Source: Bordetella parapertussis (GTDB lineage: Bacteria > Pseudomonadota > Gammaproteobacteria > Burkholderiales > SG8-41). Taken from it: DNA of 64,000 bases. Both the position numbers and the translations under genes were made by a program. The stretch lies in contig CAMDSO010000001.1 of assembly GCA_945906935.1 (NCBI GenBank), positions 1 through 64,000 on the forward strand, given 5' to 3'. Shown one piece after another: positions 49,398-60,696 of this stretch (its first letter is position 1; each line of letters opens with the position of its first letter). The notes under the pieces were generated by a model that made no database searches, was not told the DNA's origin, and saw only the letters and a program-made list of their open reading frames with translations.

Positions 49398-50156
49398 CTA
49401 AAAATCACCCCACAGGGTATTCATCGCCGCCAGCGCTGCCAGTGCGGCGGTTTCGGTGCGCAGGATGCGCGGGCCCAGCGCTATCGCGGCAAAGCCCCGC
49501 TGCATCGCCAATTCAACTTCCGCCACACTAAAACCGCCCTCGGGGCCGGCGAGCAGCGTCACGGCAGCAGGTTGCGCAAAGCCTGAAAGCCGCTGGCTGG
49601 CAGCCGGCGCCATCAACAAACGCAAGGCATCGTCCGTCGCCGGTGGCAACGCGGCGAACCATTCAACCAGGGTCAGCGGCACAAAAATTTCCGGCACCAC
49701 ATTACGTCCGCATTGTTCGCAGGCCGAGGTCGCAACCTGCTGCCAGTGTGCGAGCCGTGTGGCGGTGCGCTTTTCATCCAGCCTGACGATGCTGCGTTCG
49801 CTGTAGACCGGCTGCACGGCGGCAATACCAAGCTCGACCGCTTTCTGCAGCGTGTAATCCATACGATCGCCGCTCGAAATCGCCTGCACCAGCGTCGCGC
49901 GCAGCGGCGATTCACGATCGACCGCCGCGCCGGCGCCAAGTTTGACCGTGACACCGTGTTTGTCGAGTTGCGTGATCACCGCGTCGAATTCAACGCCACC
50001 GCCGAACACCGTGACACGGTCCTCGATCGCCGCGCGCAACACGCGCGAGAGATGATGCGCGGCGGCATCGGGCAGAGCAATATTGGCACCAGGCGCGAGC
50101 GTTGCCGCCACATGGATGCGGGACAGGCTGCCGGTATTTCCGCGAGCTTTACGCAT
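49398..50156 (-). CDS. rsmE: 16S rRNA (uracil(1498)-N(3))-methyltransferase
   Basis: HHLSRVLRAAIEDRVTVFGG; KAVELGIAAVQPVYSERSIVRL; LLAGPEGGFSVAEVELA; LGPRILRTETAALAAL. Confidence 0.95.
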   Translation of the reverse strand: MRKARGNTGSLSRIHVAATLAPGANIALPDAAAHHLSRVLRAAIEDRVTVFGGGVEFDAVITQLDKHGVTVKLGAGAAVDRESPLRATLVQAISSGDRMDYTLQKAVELGIAAVQPVYSERSIVRLDEKRTATRLAHWQQVATSACEQCGRNVVPEIFVPLTLVEWFAALPPATDDALRLLMAPAASQRLSGFAQPAAVTLLAGPEGGFSVAEVELAMQRGFAAIALGPRILRTETAALAALAAMNTLWGDF

Positions 50157-50200
50157 GCCTTGATTATGCCACGCGGAGATTGCGCGGCAGGTGCTGCAGA

Positions 50201-51622
50201 TTAGGCGCCGCGTGCGCTCTTGTAGAGTTCGAGCGTCACCGCGCGCGCCGCGGCATGCTCAACCACCGGAGCGGGATAGTCACGGCCGATGACCACGCCC
50301 GCCGCCTGCTGCTGAGCGGCGTTCATCAGCCAGGGCGCATGAATCTGGCGCTCGCTGCAGCCCTTCAGTTCCGGCACGTATTTGCGGATGAATTCGCCTT
50401 TGGGGTCGAACCGCTCCGACTGTGTAACCGGATTGAAGATACGGAAATAGGGTTGCGCGTCGCAACCGGTGGAAGACGCCCATTGCCAGCCGCCGTTATT
50501 GGCCGAGAGATCAAAGTCGTTTAATTGTTCGGCGAAATAACGCTCGCCCCAACGCCAGTCAATATGCAGGTCCTTGACCAGAAACGAGGCAGCGACCATG
50601 CGCAGGCGGTTGTGCATATAACCGGTTTGATTAAGCTGGCGCATCGCCGCATCCACCAGCGGATAGCCGCTACGCGCCTCGCACCAGGCGGCGAAAAGCG
50701 CCTTATCGTTTGGAAATACAATCGCATCGTATTCAGGGCGAAAAGCCTGCGTAATCACACGCGGGTGGTGGTGCAGGATCATGAAATAAAAATCGCGCCA
50801 GATCAGCTCAGACAACCACACCGCGGCGCCGCGTCCGGCGTCATGCCAGGCTGCCGCCGCCAGCGTGCGGATCGACACCGTACCGAACCGCAGATGCACC
50901 GAGAGATAACTCGGTCCCTTGCGTGCCGGAAAATCACGGCGCTCGTGGTAGTCGGCCATGCGATGCTGAAAATCGTCCAAGAGCGCCGCCGCCCCACTCA
51001 TGCCCGGCTTGATGCCGAGCGCCAGCAGATTGGTGGTCTCGAAGCCAAGCTCGGCCAGCGAGGGCAAGGCAAAACCCGCCAGCGGGGCCAACTGGCCGGC
51101 GGCGGGCTCAACAGCATGTGCCGCCAAATCATGCCCGCCCAGACGTTTAAGCCAGGCATTCTTGTAGGGCGTAAACACGCTAAACGGCCGGCCGTCCTGG
51201 GTCAGCACTTCGCTCTTGGCGAAAATAACCTGGTCTTTGGACAATGCGAAATCGATACCGCAGGCAGCCAGCGCGTCGCGCACCGCTTGATCACGCGCCA
51301 GCGCCAGCGGCTCGTAATCTTCGTTGGCAAACACCGCGTCCGCCTTGAGCCGTGCAGCAAGGGCCGGGATTTCCACGCGCGCCTGACCGTGCACCACCAG
51401 CAGTCCGCCGCCATGCTCGCGCAGCACCTCGTCGAGCTCACGCACGCTGTGCCAGATAAATTCGACGCGGCGGTCCTGGCGCACCAGGCCGTCAAGAATC
51501 TCGCGGTCAAACACAAAGGCGCAGTAGACACGGCGGGCGGCGGCCAGCGCGCGGGCCAGCGCGGCGTGATCATGCGCGCGCAAGTCGCGACGGAACCAGA
51601 CAAGTGCGGTTTGTTCATTCAT
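50201..51622 (-). CDS. phrB: Deoxyribodipyrimidine photolyase
   Basis: ALVWFRRDLRAHDHAALARAL; ELIWRDFYFMIL; ARSGYPLVDAAMRQLNQTGYMHNRLRMVAASFLVKDLHIDWRWGERYFAEQLNDFDLSANNGGWQWASSTGCDAQPYFRIFNP. Confidence 0.96.
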   Translation of the reverse strand: MNEQTALVWFRRDLRAHDHAALARALAAARRVYCAFVFDREILDGLVRQDRRVEFIWHSVRELDEVLREHGGGLLVVHGQARVEIPALAARLKADAVFANEDYEPLALARDQAVRDALAACGIDFALSKDQVIFAKSEVLTQDGRPFSVFTPYKNAWLKRLGGHDLAAHAVEPAAGQLAPLAGFALPSLAELGFETTNLLALGIKPGMSGAAALLDDFQHRMADYHERRDFPARKGPSYLSVHLRFGTVSIRTLAAAAWHDAGRGAAVWLSELIWRDFYFMILHHHPRVITQAFRPEYDAIVFPNDKALFAAWCEARSGYPLVDAAMRQLNQTGYMHNRLRMVAASFLVKDLHIDWRWGERYFAEQLNDFDLSANNGGWQWASSTGCDAQPYFRIFNPVTQSERFDPKGEFIRKYVPELKGCSERQIHAPWLMNAAQQQAAGVVIGRDYPAPVVEHAAARAVTLELYKSARGA

Positions 51623-51827
51623 GGGCGTGCGCGGGATTCGCGTCAATGACGATCGGGGCGGAGATTGTGCAGCCTTGCGACGGGTGCAGGCAAGCCGTCG
51701 GCGCGAGAGAACCGCTGATTACAGCCGACTGGCCGCCCGGCAATTGTGAAGAGCAGACGCTGCGTTTACAATAGGCGCTGACAGCTCAATCCAGCGCGAG
51801 GCCAGTGGGAACAGAAACCCCTAACAC

Positions 51828-52388
51828 ATGCAATCAGTGAACCTCACGCACCACTTCCTGATCGCCATGCCCAACATGGCAGACCCGCATTTCTCCAAGT
51901 CCCTGACGTATATCTGCGAACACAATGAAAAAGGTGCGCTTGGCGTCGTCTTGAACCGGCCGATCGACCTTGCCTTGTCGACGCTGCTCGAACAGGTGAG
52001 CATTCCTATCATCGACCAGCGCTACGCCGATATTCCCATCCACTATGGTGGCCCGGTACAAACCGATCGCGGCTTTGTGCTGCACGGCCCGAGCGGCCCC
52101 TGGCAGTCCACACTGACCATCAACCCGGGCATCGGACTCACCACCTCTAAGGATATTCTGCAGGCAGTGGCGCGCGGCGACGGCCCGGAGCAGATTTTCG
52201 TCACGCTCGGCTACGCCGGCTGGTCTGCGGGGCAGATTGAAAGCGAGCTCGCACAAAATGCCTGGCTCACCGTACCAGCCGACAACGGGGTGATTTTCAG
52301 CCTGCCGTGCGCAGAACGCGTGCCCGCCGCCATGCAGCTTCTGGGCATCGACTTCGTCAGCCTCTCCGGCGAGGCCGGGCATGCGTGA
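51828..52388 (+). CDS. YqgE/AlgH family protein
   Basis: [75 protein letters not shown]. Confidence 0.96.
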   Translation: MQSVNLTHHFLIAMPNMADPHFSKSLTYICEHNEKGALGVVLNRPIDLALSTLLEQVSIPIIDQRYADIPIHYGGPVQTDRGFVLHGPSGPWQSTLTINPGIGLTTSKDILQAVARGDGPEQIFVTLGYAGWSAGQIESELAQNAWLTVPADNGVIFSLPCAERVPAAMQLLGIDFVSLSGEAGHA

Positions 52389-52496
52389 TACCGGGAGAGG
52401 CCTGAGGAGTGAAGTGTGAGGAGACAGGTCGTCGTGGCATCAGCCTGCAGCGCGATCGCTCATGCATTTCCCGTGGCATTACACGCATTGCATGCC

Positions 52497-52946
52497 ATGA
52501 CTGAGCCTCAGAACCATACGCCTCACGGCACAGTTCTCGCTTTCGACTTTGGCAAAAAGCGCATCGGCACGGCGATCGGCGAAACCGCCATCGGCATCGC
52601 CCACCCGCTGGCGACCATACACGCCGAGGATAAACAGCGCCGTTACGCCGCCATCGAGGCGGTGATCCGCGAATGGCAACCGGCCTTGCTGGTGGTCGGA
52701 TTACCTGCACACATGGACGGCACCGAGCATGAAATGTCGCGCCTCGCGCGCAAATTCGCCGGCGAGCTGGCGCAGCGCTTCAAGCTGCCGGTCGCATTCA
52801 TCGACGAGCGCCTGACTTCTGCCGCAGCCGAATCCAGCCTCGGCGAATCCGGCATCGCCTCGCACAAACGCAAAGCGGTGGTGGATTCGGTGGCCGCGCA
52901 ACATATACTGCAGGACTTTCTTGATCGCACTGGACGCACGTCATGA
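52497..52946 (+). CDS. ruvX: Holliday junction resolvase-like RuvX/YqgF
   Basis: TVLAFDFGKKRIGTAIGETAIGIAHPLATI; VVGLPAHMDGTEHEMS; FIDERLTSAAAES. Confidence 0.95.
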   Translation: MTEPQNHTPHGTVLAFDFGKKRIGTAIGETAIGIAHPLATIHAEDKQRRYAAIEAVIREWQPALLVVGLPAHMDGTEHEMSRLARKFAGELAQRFKLPVAFIDERLTSAAAESSLGESGIASHKRKAVVDSVAAQHILQDFLDRTGRTS

Positions 52947-53449
52947 CGCCCCCTGATTTACCGGACGCCGAAGCACTGCTCAAAACGCTGGCCGCACAAA
53001 TGCGCCCGCACATGACGCCGCAGACCGCCTTGATCGGCATCGTCACTGGCGGCGCCTGGCTCGCCGAGCGCCTGCACAAGGAACTCGGCCTCGCCCTGCC
53101 GGTGGGCACGCTGGACGTTTCGTTTTACCGCGATGACTTTCACAGCAAGGGCCTCAAGCGCAAGGTTGCGCCCTCGACCATCCCTTTCGAGGTCGACGGC
53201 CGCGAACTCGTGCTGGTCGACGACGTCCTGTATACGGGGCGCACCATCCGCGCCGCGATGAACGAATTGTTTGACTACGGGCGCCCGGCCAGCATACGGC
53301 TGGCCACACTCGTCGACCGCGGCGGTCGCGAACTGCCGATTACCGCGCAATTTGTCGGCGCCACACTCGCGGTGCCGGCCGACGCCAGCATCGATCTTGA
53401 ACAAGCCGGAGGCGACAAGCTGCGCCTCGTCATGCAACCCATCAAATAG
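52943..53449 (+). CDS. pyrR: Bifunctional pyrimidine operon regulator/uracil phosphoribosyltransferase PyrR
   Basis: LDVSFYRDDFHSKGLKRKVAPSTIPFEVDGRELVLVDDVLYTGRTIRAAMNELFDYGRPASIRLATLVDRGGRELPI. Confidence 0.95.
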   Translation: MTPPDLPDAEALLKTLAAQMRPHMTPQTALIGIVTGGAWLAERLHKELGLALPVGTLDVSFYRDDFHSKGLKRKVAPSTIPFEVDGRELVLVDDVLYTGRTIRAAMNELFDYGRPASIRLATLVDRGGRELPITAQFVGATLAVPADASIDLEQAGGDKLRLVMQPIK

Positions 53450-53461
53450 CGGACAGGCCCG

Positions 53462-54418
53462 ATGTTTCTGCACAACAACCCGCAACTCAATAAAAACGGC
53501 GAGCTGCACCATCTCTTGTCGATCGAAGGGCTGCCCGCCGACATCCTGCGGCAGATCCTCGACACCGCCGAATCGTTTGTCGGCGTCACCCAGCGCGAGG
53601 TGAAGAAAGTGCCGCTGTTGCGCGGCCAGGCGATCTTCAACCTGTTCTTTGAACCATCGACCCGCACCCGCACCACGTTTGAGATCGCCGCCAAGCGGCT
53701 GTCGGCCGACGTCATCAACCTTGCGATCAATGTCTCATCGGCCTCCAAGGGCGAGTCGGTGCTCGACACGGTGGCCAACCTATCGGCGATGCAGGCCGAC
53801 ATGTTTGTCGTGCGCCACGCGCAAAGCGGCGCGCCTTATCTGATCGCGCGCCACGTCAGCCCCGACATCCACGTCATCAACGCCGGCGACGGCCGCCACG
53901 CTCACCCGACGCAAGGTCTGCTCGACATGTTTACCGTGCGCCGCTACAAAAAAGATTTCACGCAACTACGCGTGGCAATCGTCGGCGACGTGCTGCACTC
54001 GCGCGTGGCGCGCTCGCAGATCCACGCGCTGACCACGCTGGGCGTGCCCGAATTGCGCGTGATCGGACCGAAAACGCTGCTGCCTTCGCATGTCGAAGAC
54101 CTCGGCGTGCAGGTGTATCACGACATGGCCAAGGGCCTTAAGGACGTCGATGTCATCATGATGTTGCGCCTGCAAAACGAGCGCATGCAGGGTACTTTCC
54201 TGCCCTCGCCGCAGGAGTTTTTCAAGTCCTATGGCTTGACCGCAGAGAAGCTGGCGCTGGCCAAACCCGACGCCATCGTGCTGCATCCGGGCCCGATGAA
54301 CCGCGGCGTTGAAATCGATTCGAGTGTCGCCGATGGCAAGCAGTCGGTCATCCTGCCGCAGGTCACCTTCGGCATTGCCATCCGCATGGCTGTCATGAGC
54401 ATACTGGCCGGGAACTAG
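53462..54418 (+). CDS. pyrB: Aspartate carbamoyltransferase catalytic subunit
   Basis: [79 protein letters not shown]. Confidence 0.97.
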   Translation: MFLHNNPQLNKNGELHHLLSIEGLPADILRQILDTAESFVGVTQREVKKVPLLRGQAIFNLFFEPSTRTRTTFEIAAKRLSADVINLAINVSSASKGESVLDTVANLSAMQADMFVVRHAQSGAPYLIARHVSPDIHVINAGDGRHAHPTQGLLDMFTVRRYKKDFTQLRVAIVGDVLHSRVARSQIHALTTLGVPELRVIGPKTLLPSHVEDLGVQVYHDMAKGLKDVDVIMMLRLQNERMQGTFLPSPQEFFKSYGLTAEKLALAKPDAIVLHPGPMNRGVEIDSSVADGKQSVILPQVTFGIAIRMAVMSILAGN

Positions 54419-54423
54419 CACGC

Positions 54424-55701
54424 ATGAAAATTCACATCAAAAACGGCCGCCTGATCGACCCCGCGAGCGGCACCGACGCCCGCCAAGACCTCTTCATCGC
54501 GGCCGGCAAAATCGCCGGCATCGGCAGCGCGCCGGCGGGCTTTAGCGCCAACCGCACGATCGACGCCGACGGCCTGGTCGTGTGTCCGGGGCTGGTCGAT
54601 CTGGCCGTGCGTTTGCGCGAGCCGGGTTTTGAATATATGGCGACCCTTGAAACCGAAATGGGTGCCGCCGCCGCCGGTGGTGTCACCAGCCTCGCCTGTC
54701 CGCCGGACACCGATCCGCCGCTCGACGAGCCGGGCCTGGTCGAGATGCTGAAATTTCGCGCGCGCAATCTGCACCAGTCGCATGTCTATCCGGTCGGCGC
54801 GTTGTCGATCGGCTTAAAAGGTACGGGCCTGACAGAAATGGCTGAACTCACCGAGGCCGGGTGTGTGGCCTTCTCGCATGCCGACGCCCCACTCAACGAC
54901 CATCAGCTACTGTTTCGCGCGCTGCAATATGCGGCAACCTTCGATTTCCCGGTGTGGCTGCGGGCGCAAGATTCCGCGCTCGCGCGTGGCGGCGTTGCCC
55001 ACGACGGACAGGTGGCAACCCGCCTCGGCCTGCCGGCGATCCCGGTGACCGCAGAAACCGTTGCGCTGTCCACCATACTGCTGCTCACGCAAGCCACCGG
55101 GGCGCGCGTGCACCTCTGCCGCCTTTCAAGCGCCGAGGCCATGCAAATGGTGCGCGAAGCCAAGCAGCGCGGGCTGCGCGTCACCTGTGACGTGGCCATC
55201 CATCACGCCCATCTGTCGGAAATGGACATCGGCTACTTCGATGCCAACTGCCACCTGACACCGCCGCTACGCAGCCAGCGTGACCGCGACGCGCTGCGCG
55301 ACGCACTGGCTGATGGCACCGTCGACGCGCTATGTTCCGACCATACACCCGTCGATGAAGACGCCAAGCAACTGCCTTTTGGCGAAGCCGAAAGCGGCGC
55401 CACCGGCGTCGAGCTGCTGTTGCCGCTTGCACTCAAATGGGCTGAAGAAACGAAATTGCCGCTGCTACAGGGCCTTGCCCGCATCACCAGCGAGCCGGCG
55501 CGCGTGCTGGGGGTCGATGCCGGCCGTATCGAAACCGGCGCCACCGCTGATGTGTGTATCTTCGATCCAGAGCGTTACTGGAAAGTCGGCCCGGACACGC
55601 TAAAAAGTCTCGGCAAAAACACCCCGTTCACCGGTATCGAACTCAAGGGGCGCGTGCGTTATACGCTGGTCGAGGGACAGGTCATTTACGAATCAGCGTA
55701 A
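54424..55701 (+). CDS. Dihydroorotase-like protein with degenerate active site (PyrC'/PyrX-type)
   Basis: Overall DHOase fold (VCPGLVDLAVRLREPGFEYMATLETEMGAAAAGGVTSLACPPDTDP; NCHLTPPLRSQRDRDALRDALADGTVDALCSDHTP), but HxH replaced by AxR. Confidence 0.88.
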   Translation: MKIHIKNGRLIDPASGTDARQDLFIAAGKIAGIGSAPAGFSANRTIDADGLVVCPGLVDLAVRLREPGFEYMATLETEMGAAAAGGVTSLACPPDTDPPLDEPGLVEMLKFRARNLHQSHVYPVGALSIGLKGTGLTEMAELTEAGCVAFSHADAPLNDHQLLFRALQYAATFDFPVWLRAQDSALARGGVAHDGQVATRLGLPAIPVTAETVALSTILLLTQATGARVHLCRLSSAEAMQMVREAKQRGLRVTCDVAIHHAHLSEMDIGYFDANCHLTPPLRSQRDRDALRDALADGTVDALCSDHTPVDEDAKQLPFGEAESGATGVELLLPLALKWAEETKLPLLQGLARITSEPARVLGVDAGRIETGATADVCIFDPERYWKVGPDTLKSLGKNTPFTGIELKGRVRYTLVEGQVIYESA

Positions 55702-55797
55702 GCCGGCGCTACCCTGATTGCGCAGCCGGCGTCGATGCCAGCGCCATGCGTTTGCGCCATTGATTTCCATCCATTTTGATAGACTGAATCTGCCGCC

Positions 55798-57846
55798 ATG
55801 AATCCATTACTCGACTTCTCTGGTCTGCCGCACTTCGATGCCTTCGAACCTGCACTGGTGCCACCCGCGGTCGATCAACTGCTGACTGAAAACCGCGCCT
55901 TGATTGCGCAACTGGCCGCCGACCCGGCGACCCCCACCTGGGACAACTTCGTCGCGCCACTGGCCGATGCGCACGAAAGACTCAACCGCGCCTGGGGCCA
56001 GGTCGGTCACATGAACTCGGTGATGAACAGCCCCGAGCTGCGCGAAACCTACAATGCGAGTCTGCCGAAGCTGACGCAGTACTACACCGAGCTTGGACAA
56101 AACCCGGCGCTCTACGCCAAATACCGCGCCCTGCATGCCAGCGCCGGATTTACCACCTTGAATGCAGCGCAACGCGCCGTCATCGAACACGAGGTGCGCG
56201 ACTTTCGTTTGAGCGGCGCTGAATTGGCGGCGGACAAGAAAGTGCGCTACACCGAAATTCGCGACCGGCTCTCGTCGCTGACCTCGCGCTTCTCCGACAA
56301 CCTGCTCGACGCCACCGACGGCTACGCGCATATCGTCACTGATGAGAGCGAATTGAAAGGCATCCCCGACGACGTCATCGAAGCAGCGCGCAACGCCGCT
56401 GAAAAAGACGGCAAGCCGGGCTGGAAATTCACCCTGCACGGTCCCTCTTATATGCCGGTGATGCAATACGCAGAACACCGTCCGCTACGCGAACTGATGT
56501 ATCGTGCCAGCGCTACCCGCGCCTCCGAATTCGGCAAAAGCGAATTAGACAACACGCCTCTCATCACGGAAATCGTCAACCTGCGGCGCGAACTCGCACA
56601 ACTACTGGGCTTTGAGAGTTTCGGCGCCTATTCACTGGAAGCGAAGATGGCCGAGTCGCCAGCACAGGTGATCGGCTTTCTCGAAGATCTCGCCGCCAAA
56701 GCCAAACCCTACGCACAGCGCGACCTGGATGCATTAAACCGCTACGCGCGGGATCAGTTAAAGATGCCGGCGCTCGACGCGTGGGACATCCCATTCGCCT
56801 CGGAAAAACTGCGCGCCGCGCAATTTGCCTTCTCCGACCAAGAGGTTAAACAGTACTTCCCGGAAACGCGCGTGCTGCCGGGCATGTTCAAGGTCATCGA
56901 AACACTCTACGGTCTGTCGATCCGTGAAGAGAAAGCGCCGGTGTGGCACGCCGACGTGCGCTTTTTCAGTCTTTACGAGGCAGGAAAAAAACTGGTTGGC
57001 CAGTTCTATCTGGACCTTTATGCGCGCCAGTCCAAACGCGGTGGCGCCTGGATGGACGAGGTGATGGCGCGGCGGCGGACCGCGCGCGGCATCCAGACGC
57101 CGGTGGCCTATCTAAATTGCAACTTCTCGCCGCCCGTCGGCGAGAGTGGCGGCAAGAAGCGCCCCGCGCTGTTCACGCACGATGAAGTCATCACACTGTT
57201 CCACGAATTCGGCCACGGGCTGCATCATTTGCTGACACAGGTCGAGGAATTGGGCGTATCGGGCATCAACGGTGTTGAATGGGATGCCGTCGAACTACCG
57301 AGCCAGTTCATGGAAAACTACTGCTGGGAATGGCGCGTGCTCGAACCAATGACTGCGCATGTCGACACACAAGCACCGTTGCCGCGCGCACTGTTCGACA
57401 AAATGCTGGCGGCGAAAAATTTCCAAAGCGGCATGCAAACCGTGCGCCAAATCGAGTTTTCACTGTTCGATATACGGCTGCATCACAGCTACGCAGTCGT
57501 CGACGATAAAACGGTGAAGGAAGCGCTCGATAGCGTACGGCGACAAGTGGCGGTCATCATACCGCCGGCATTCAACCGCTTCCCCAACAGCTTTAGTCAT
57601 ATCTTTGCCGGTGGCTATGCGGCGGGCTATTACAGCTATAAATGGGCCGAAGTCTTGTCAGCCGATGCCTACAGCCTGTTCGAGGAACGCGGCGTGTTGA
57701 ATCCTGAAATCGGCGCGCGCTTTCGTGACGAAGTGCTGGCGATGGGCGGCAGCCGCCCGGCGCTCGAATCGTTCATCGCCTTCCGCGGCCGCGCGCCGAA
57801 CATCGATGCGCTGCTGCGGCATAACGGGATGGTCGCCGCCACCTGA
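55798..57846 (+). CDS. prlC: M3 family oligopeptidase A
   Basis: HDEVITLFHEFGHGLHHLLTQVEELGVSGINGVEWDAVELPSQFMENYCWE zinc HEXXH motif. Confidence 0.95.
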   Translation: MNPLLDFSGLPHFDAFEPALVPPAVDQLLTENRALIAQLAADPATPTWDNFVAPLADAHERLNRAWGQVGHMNSVMNSPELRETYNASLPKLTQYYTELGQNPALYAKYRALHASAGFTTLNAAQRAVIEHEVRDFRLSGAELAADKKVRYTEIRDRLSSLTSRFSDNLLDATDGYAHIVTDESELKGIPDDVIEAARNAAEKDGKPGWKFTLHGPSYMPVMQYAEHRPLRELMYRASATRASEFGKSELDNTPLITEIVNLRRELAQLLGFESFGAYSLEAKMAESPAQVIGFLEDLAAKAKPYAQRDLDALNRYARDQLKMPALDAWDIPFASEKLRAAQFAFSDQEVKQYFPETRVLPGMFKVIETLYGLSIREEKAPVWHADVRFFSLYEAGKKLVGQFYLDLYARQSKRGGAWMDEVMARRRTARGIQTPVAYLNCNFSPPVGESGGKKRPALFTHDEVITLFHEFGHGLHHLLTQVEELGVSGINGVEWDAVELPSQFMENYCWEWRVLEPMTAHVDTQAPLPRALFDKMLAAKNFQSGMQTVRQIEFSLFDIRLHHSYAVVDDKTVKEALDSVRRQVAVIIPPAFNRFPNSFSHIFAGGYAAGYYSYKWAEVLSADAYSLFEERGVLNPEIGARFRDEVLAMGGSRPALESFIAFRGRAPNIDALLRHNGMVAAT

Positions 57847-57924
57847 GCGCCACGATGAACGGCAACGGCTGCCTGCGAACGCTTTATGTTAGAGTAAAAA
57901 AATCTGCGCTGGAGAAAAACAATC

Positions 57925-58437
57925 ATGAAAACGTTTGCGCTTCTGTTGCTCGCCGCATTCGCCACCAGCGTCATCGGCGCCGAGATGTATCGCTGGGTCG
58001 ACGACAAAGGCGTGGTCAATTACACGCCCTTCCCGCCACCGGCGAACATCAAAAATGTCGAAACCAAAAATTTCAGCGGTAACACCATACAGACCAGTGA
58101 GGCCTCCTTCAGCCTGCAACAAGCCACCAAAAATTTCCCGGTCACGCTCTACGCCACCGATTGCGGCGAGTTGTGCAACAACGCACGCGCGCATCTGAAA
58201 AAACGTGGCATTCCGTATCTGGAAAAAAATCCCACGGCGGCCAACGAAGGGGCAGAATTCAAAAAACTGTCTGGCGGAGGGATGGAAATTCCTCTGCTGG
58301 TGATCGGCACGCTAAAGACCATCAAGGGCTATCTGGCGTCTGACTGGGATGCAACCTTCGATCAGGCCGGCTATCCGAGCACCGCGGTGCCGGGCGTAAA
58401 GCCCGCAGCGAAACCACCGGCCACCGAGAAAAAATAA
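57925..58437 (+). CDS. DUF4124 domain plus glutaredoxin-like protein
   Basis: Signal peptide, AEMYRWVDDKGVVNYTPFPPP (DUF4124), VTLYATDCGELCNNARAHLKKRGIPYLEKNP...GGGMEIPLLVIG (glutaredoxin-like). Confidence 0.85.
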   Translation: MKTFALLLLAAFATSVIGAEMYRWVDDKGVVNYTPFPPPANIKNVETKNFSGNTIQTSEASFSLQQATKNFPVTLYATDCGELCNNARAHLKKRGIPYLEKNPTAANEGAEFKKLSGGGMEIPLLVIGTLKTIKGYLASDWDATFDQAGYPSTAVPGVKPAAKPPATEKK

Positions 58438-58501
58438 CGAACCCGTGTAACGCCGACGGCTACACGCATCACCTTTTCATACACGGCAGCGGAGCCTCCA
58501 C

Positions 58502-59269
58502 TTGAGAATCACCACCTGGAACGTCAACTCGCTGAAAGTGCGCCTGCCACAAGTATTGGCTTGGCTGGAAACCCATCAGCCGGATGCGCTGTGTTTGCAG
58601 GAAACGAAAACCGAGGACAGCTCGTTTCCGCTGGCGGCAATTGAACAAGCCGGTTATCGCGTGGTGTTTGCCGGTCAAAAAACCTATAACGGCGTGGCGA
58701 TATTGAGCAAGCTGCCGGCGGTTGATCCGGTGATGGCCATCCCTGGCTTCGACGATCCGCAGAAGCGCGTGCTGGCGGCAACCATCAACGGCGTGCGCGT
58801 GGTGTGCCTGTATGTGCCGAACGGGCAAAGCATCGACTCCGACAAGTATCAATACAAACTGGCGTGGCTGCAGGCGGTCACTGCGTGGTTGAAAAACGAA
58901 CTCGCCACACACGCATCGATGGCAGTGGTGGGGGATTTCAATATCGCGCCAGCGGATCTGGATGTACACGATCCGAAGGCCTGGGCCGGTCAGGTGTTAT
59001 GCAGCGACGCCGAGCGTGCAGCACTGCAGCATTTAACGGCGATCGGTTTGCGCGATGCTGTGCGCATGCTCCAGCCGGAGACACAAATCTTTACGTGGTG
59101 GGATTACCGCATGAATGCGTTCAAACGCAAGATGGGCATGCGCATTGATCACATCCTCGTCAGCGAGGCACTCACCACCCGCTGTCACGCCTGCGCGGTG
59201 GATCTTGAGCCACGCCGCAACGAACGCCCCTCGGATCACGCGCCGGTCAGCGCAGATTTCACCGACTGA
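58502..59269 (+). CDS. xth: Exodeoxyribonuclease III
   Basis: RITTWNVNSLKVRLPQVLAWLETHQPDALCLQETKTEDSSFP; VVGDFNIAPADLDVHDPKAW; KMGMRIDHILVSEAL; RPSDHAPVSADF; TTG start. Confidence 0.95.
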   Translation: MRITTWNVNSLKVRLPQVLAWLETHQPDALCLQETKTEDSSFPLAAIEQAGYRVVFAGQKTYNGVAILSKLPAVDPVMAIPGFDDPQKRVLAATINGVRVVCLYVPNGQSIDSDKYQYKLAWLQAVTAWLKNELATHASMAVVGDFNIAPADLDVHDPKAWAGQVLCSDAERAALQHLTAIGLRDAVRMLQPETQIFTWWDYRMNAFKRKMGMRIDHILVSEALTTRCHACAVDLEPRRNERPSDHAPVSADFTD

Positions 59270-59282
59270 TCGCGGCGGCCGT

Positions 59283-60686
<1,404 letters not shown>

Positions 60687-60696
60687 AAATTAACAA

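Noticed and set aside
50525-51649. 374-aa plus-strand ORF
   Set aside because: Antisense to the photolyase gene.
52943-53449. PyrR RNA-binding attenuation upstream of pyrB
   Set aside because: No attenuator-like terminator/antiterminator seen in the short spacers; in Gram-negatives PyrR is often not an RNA attenuator.
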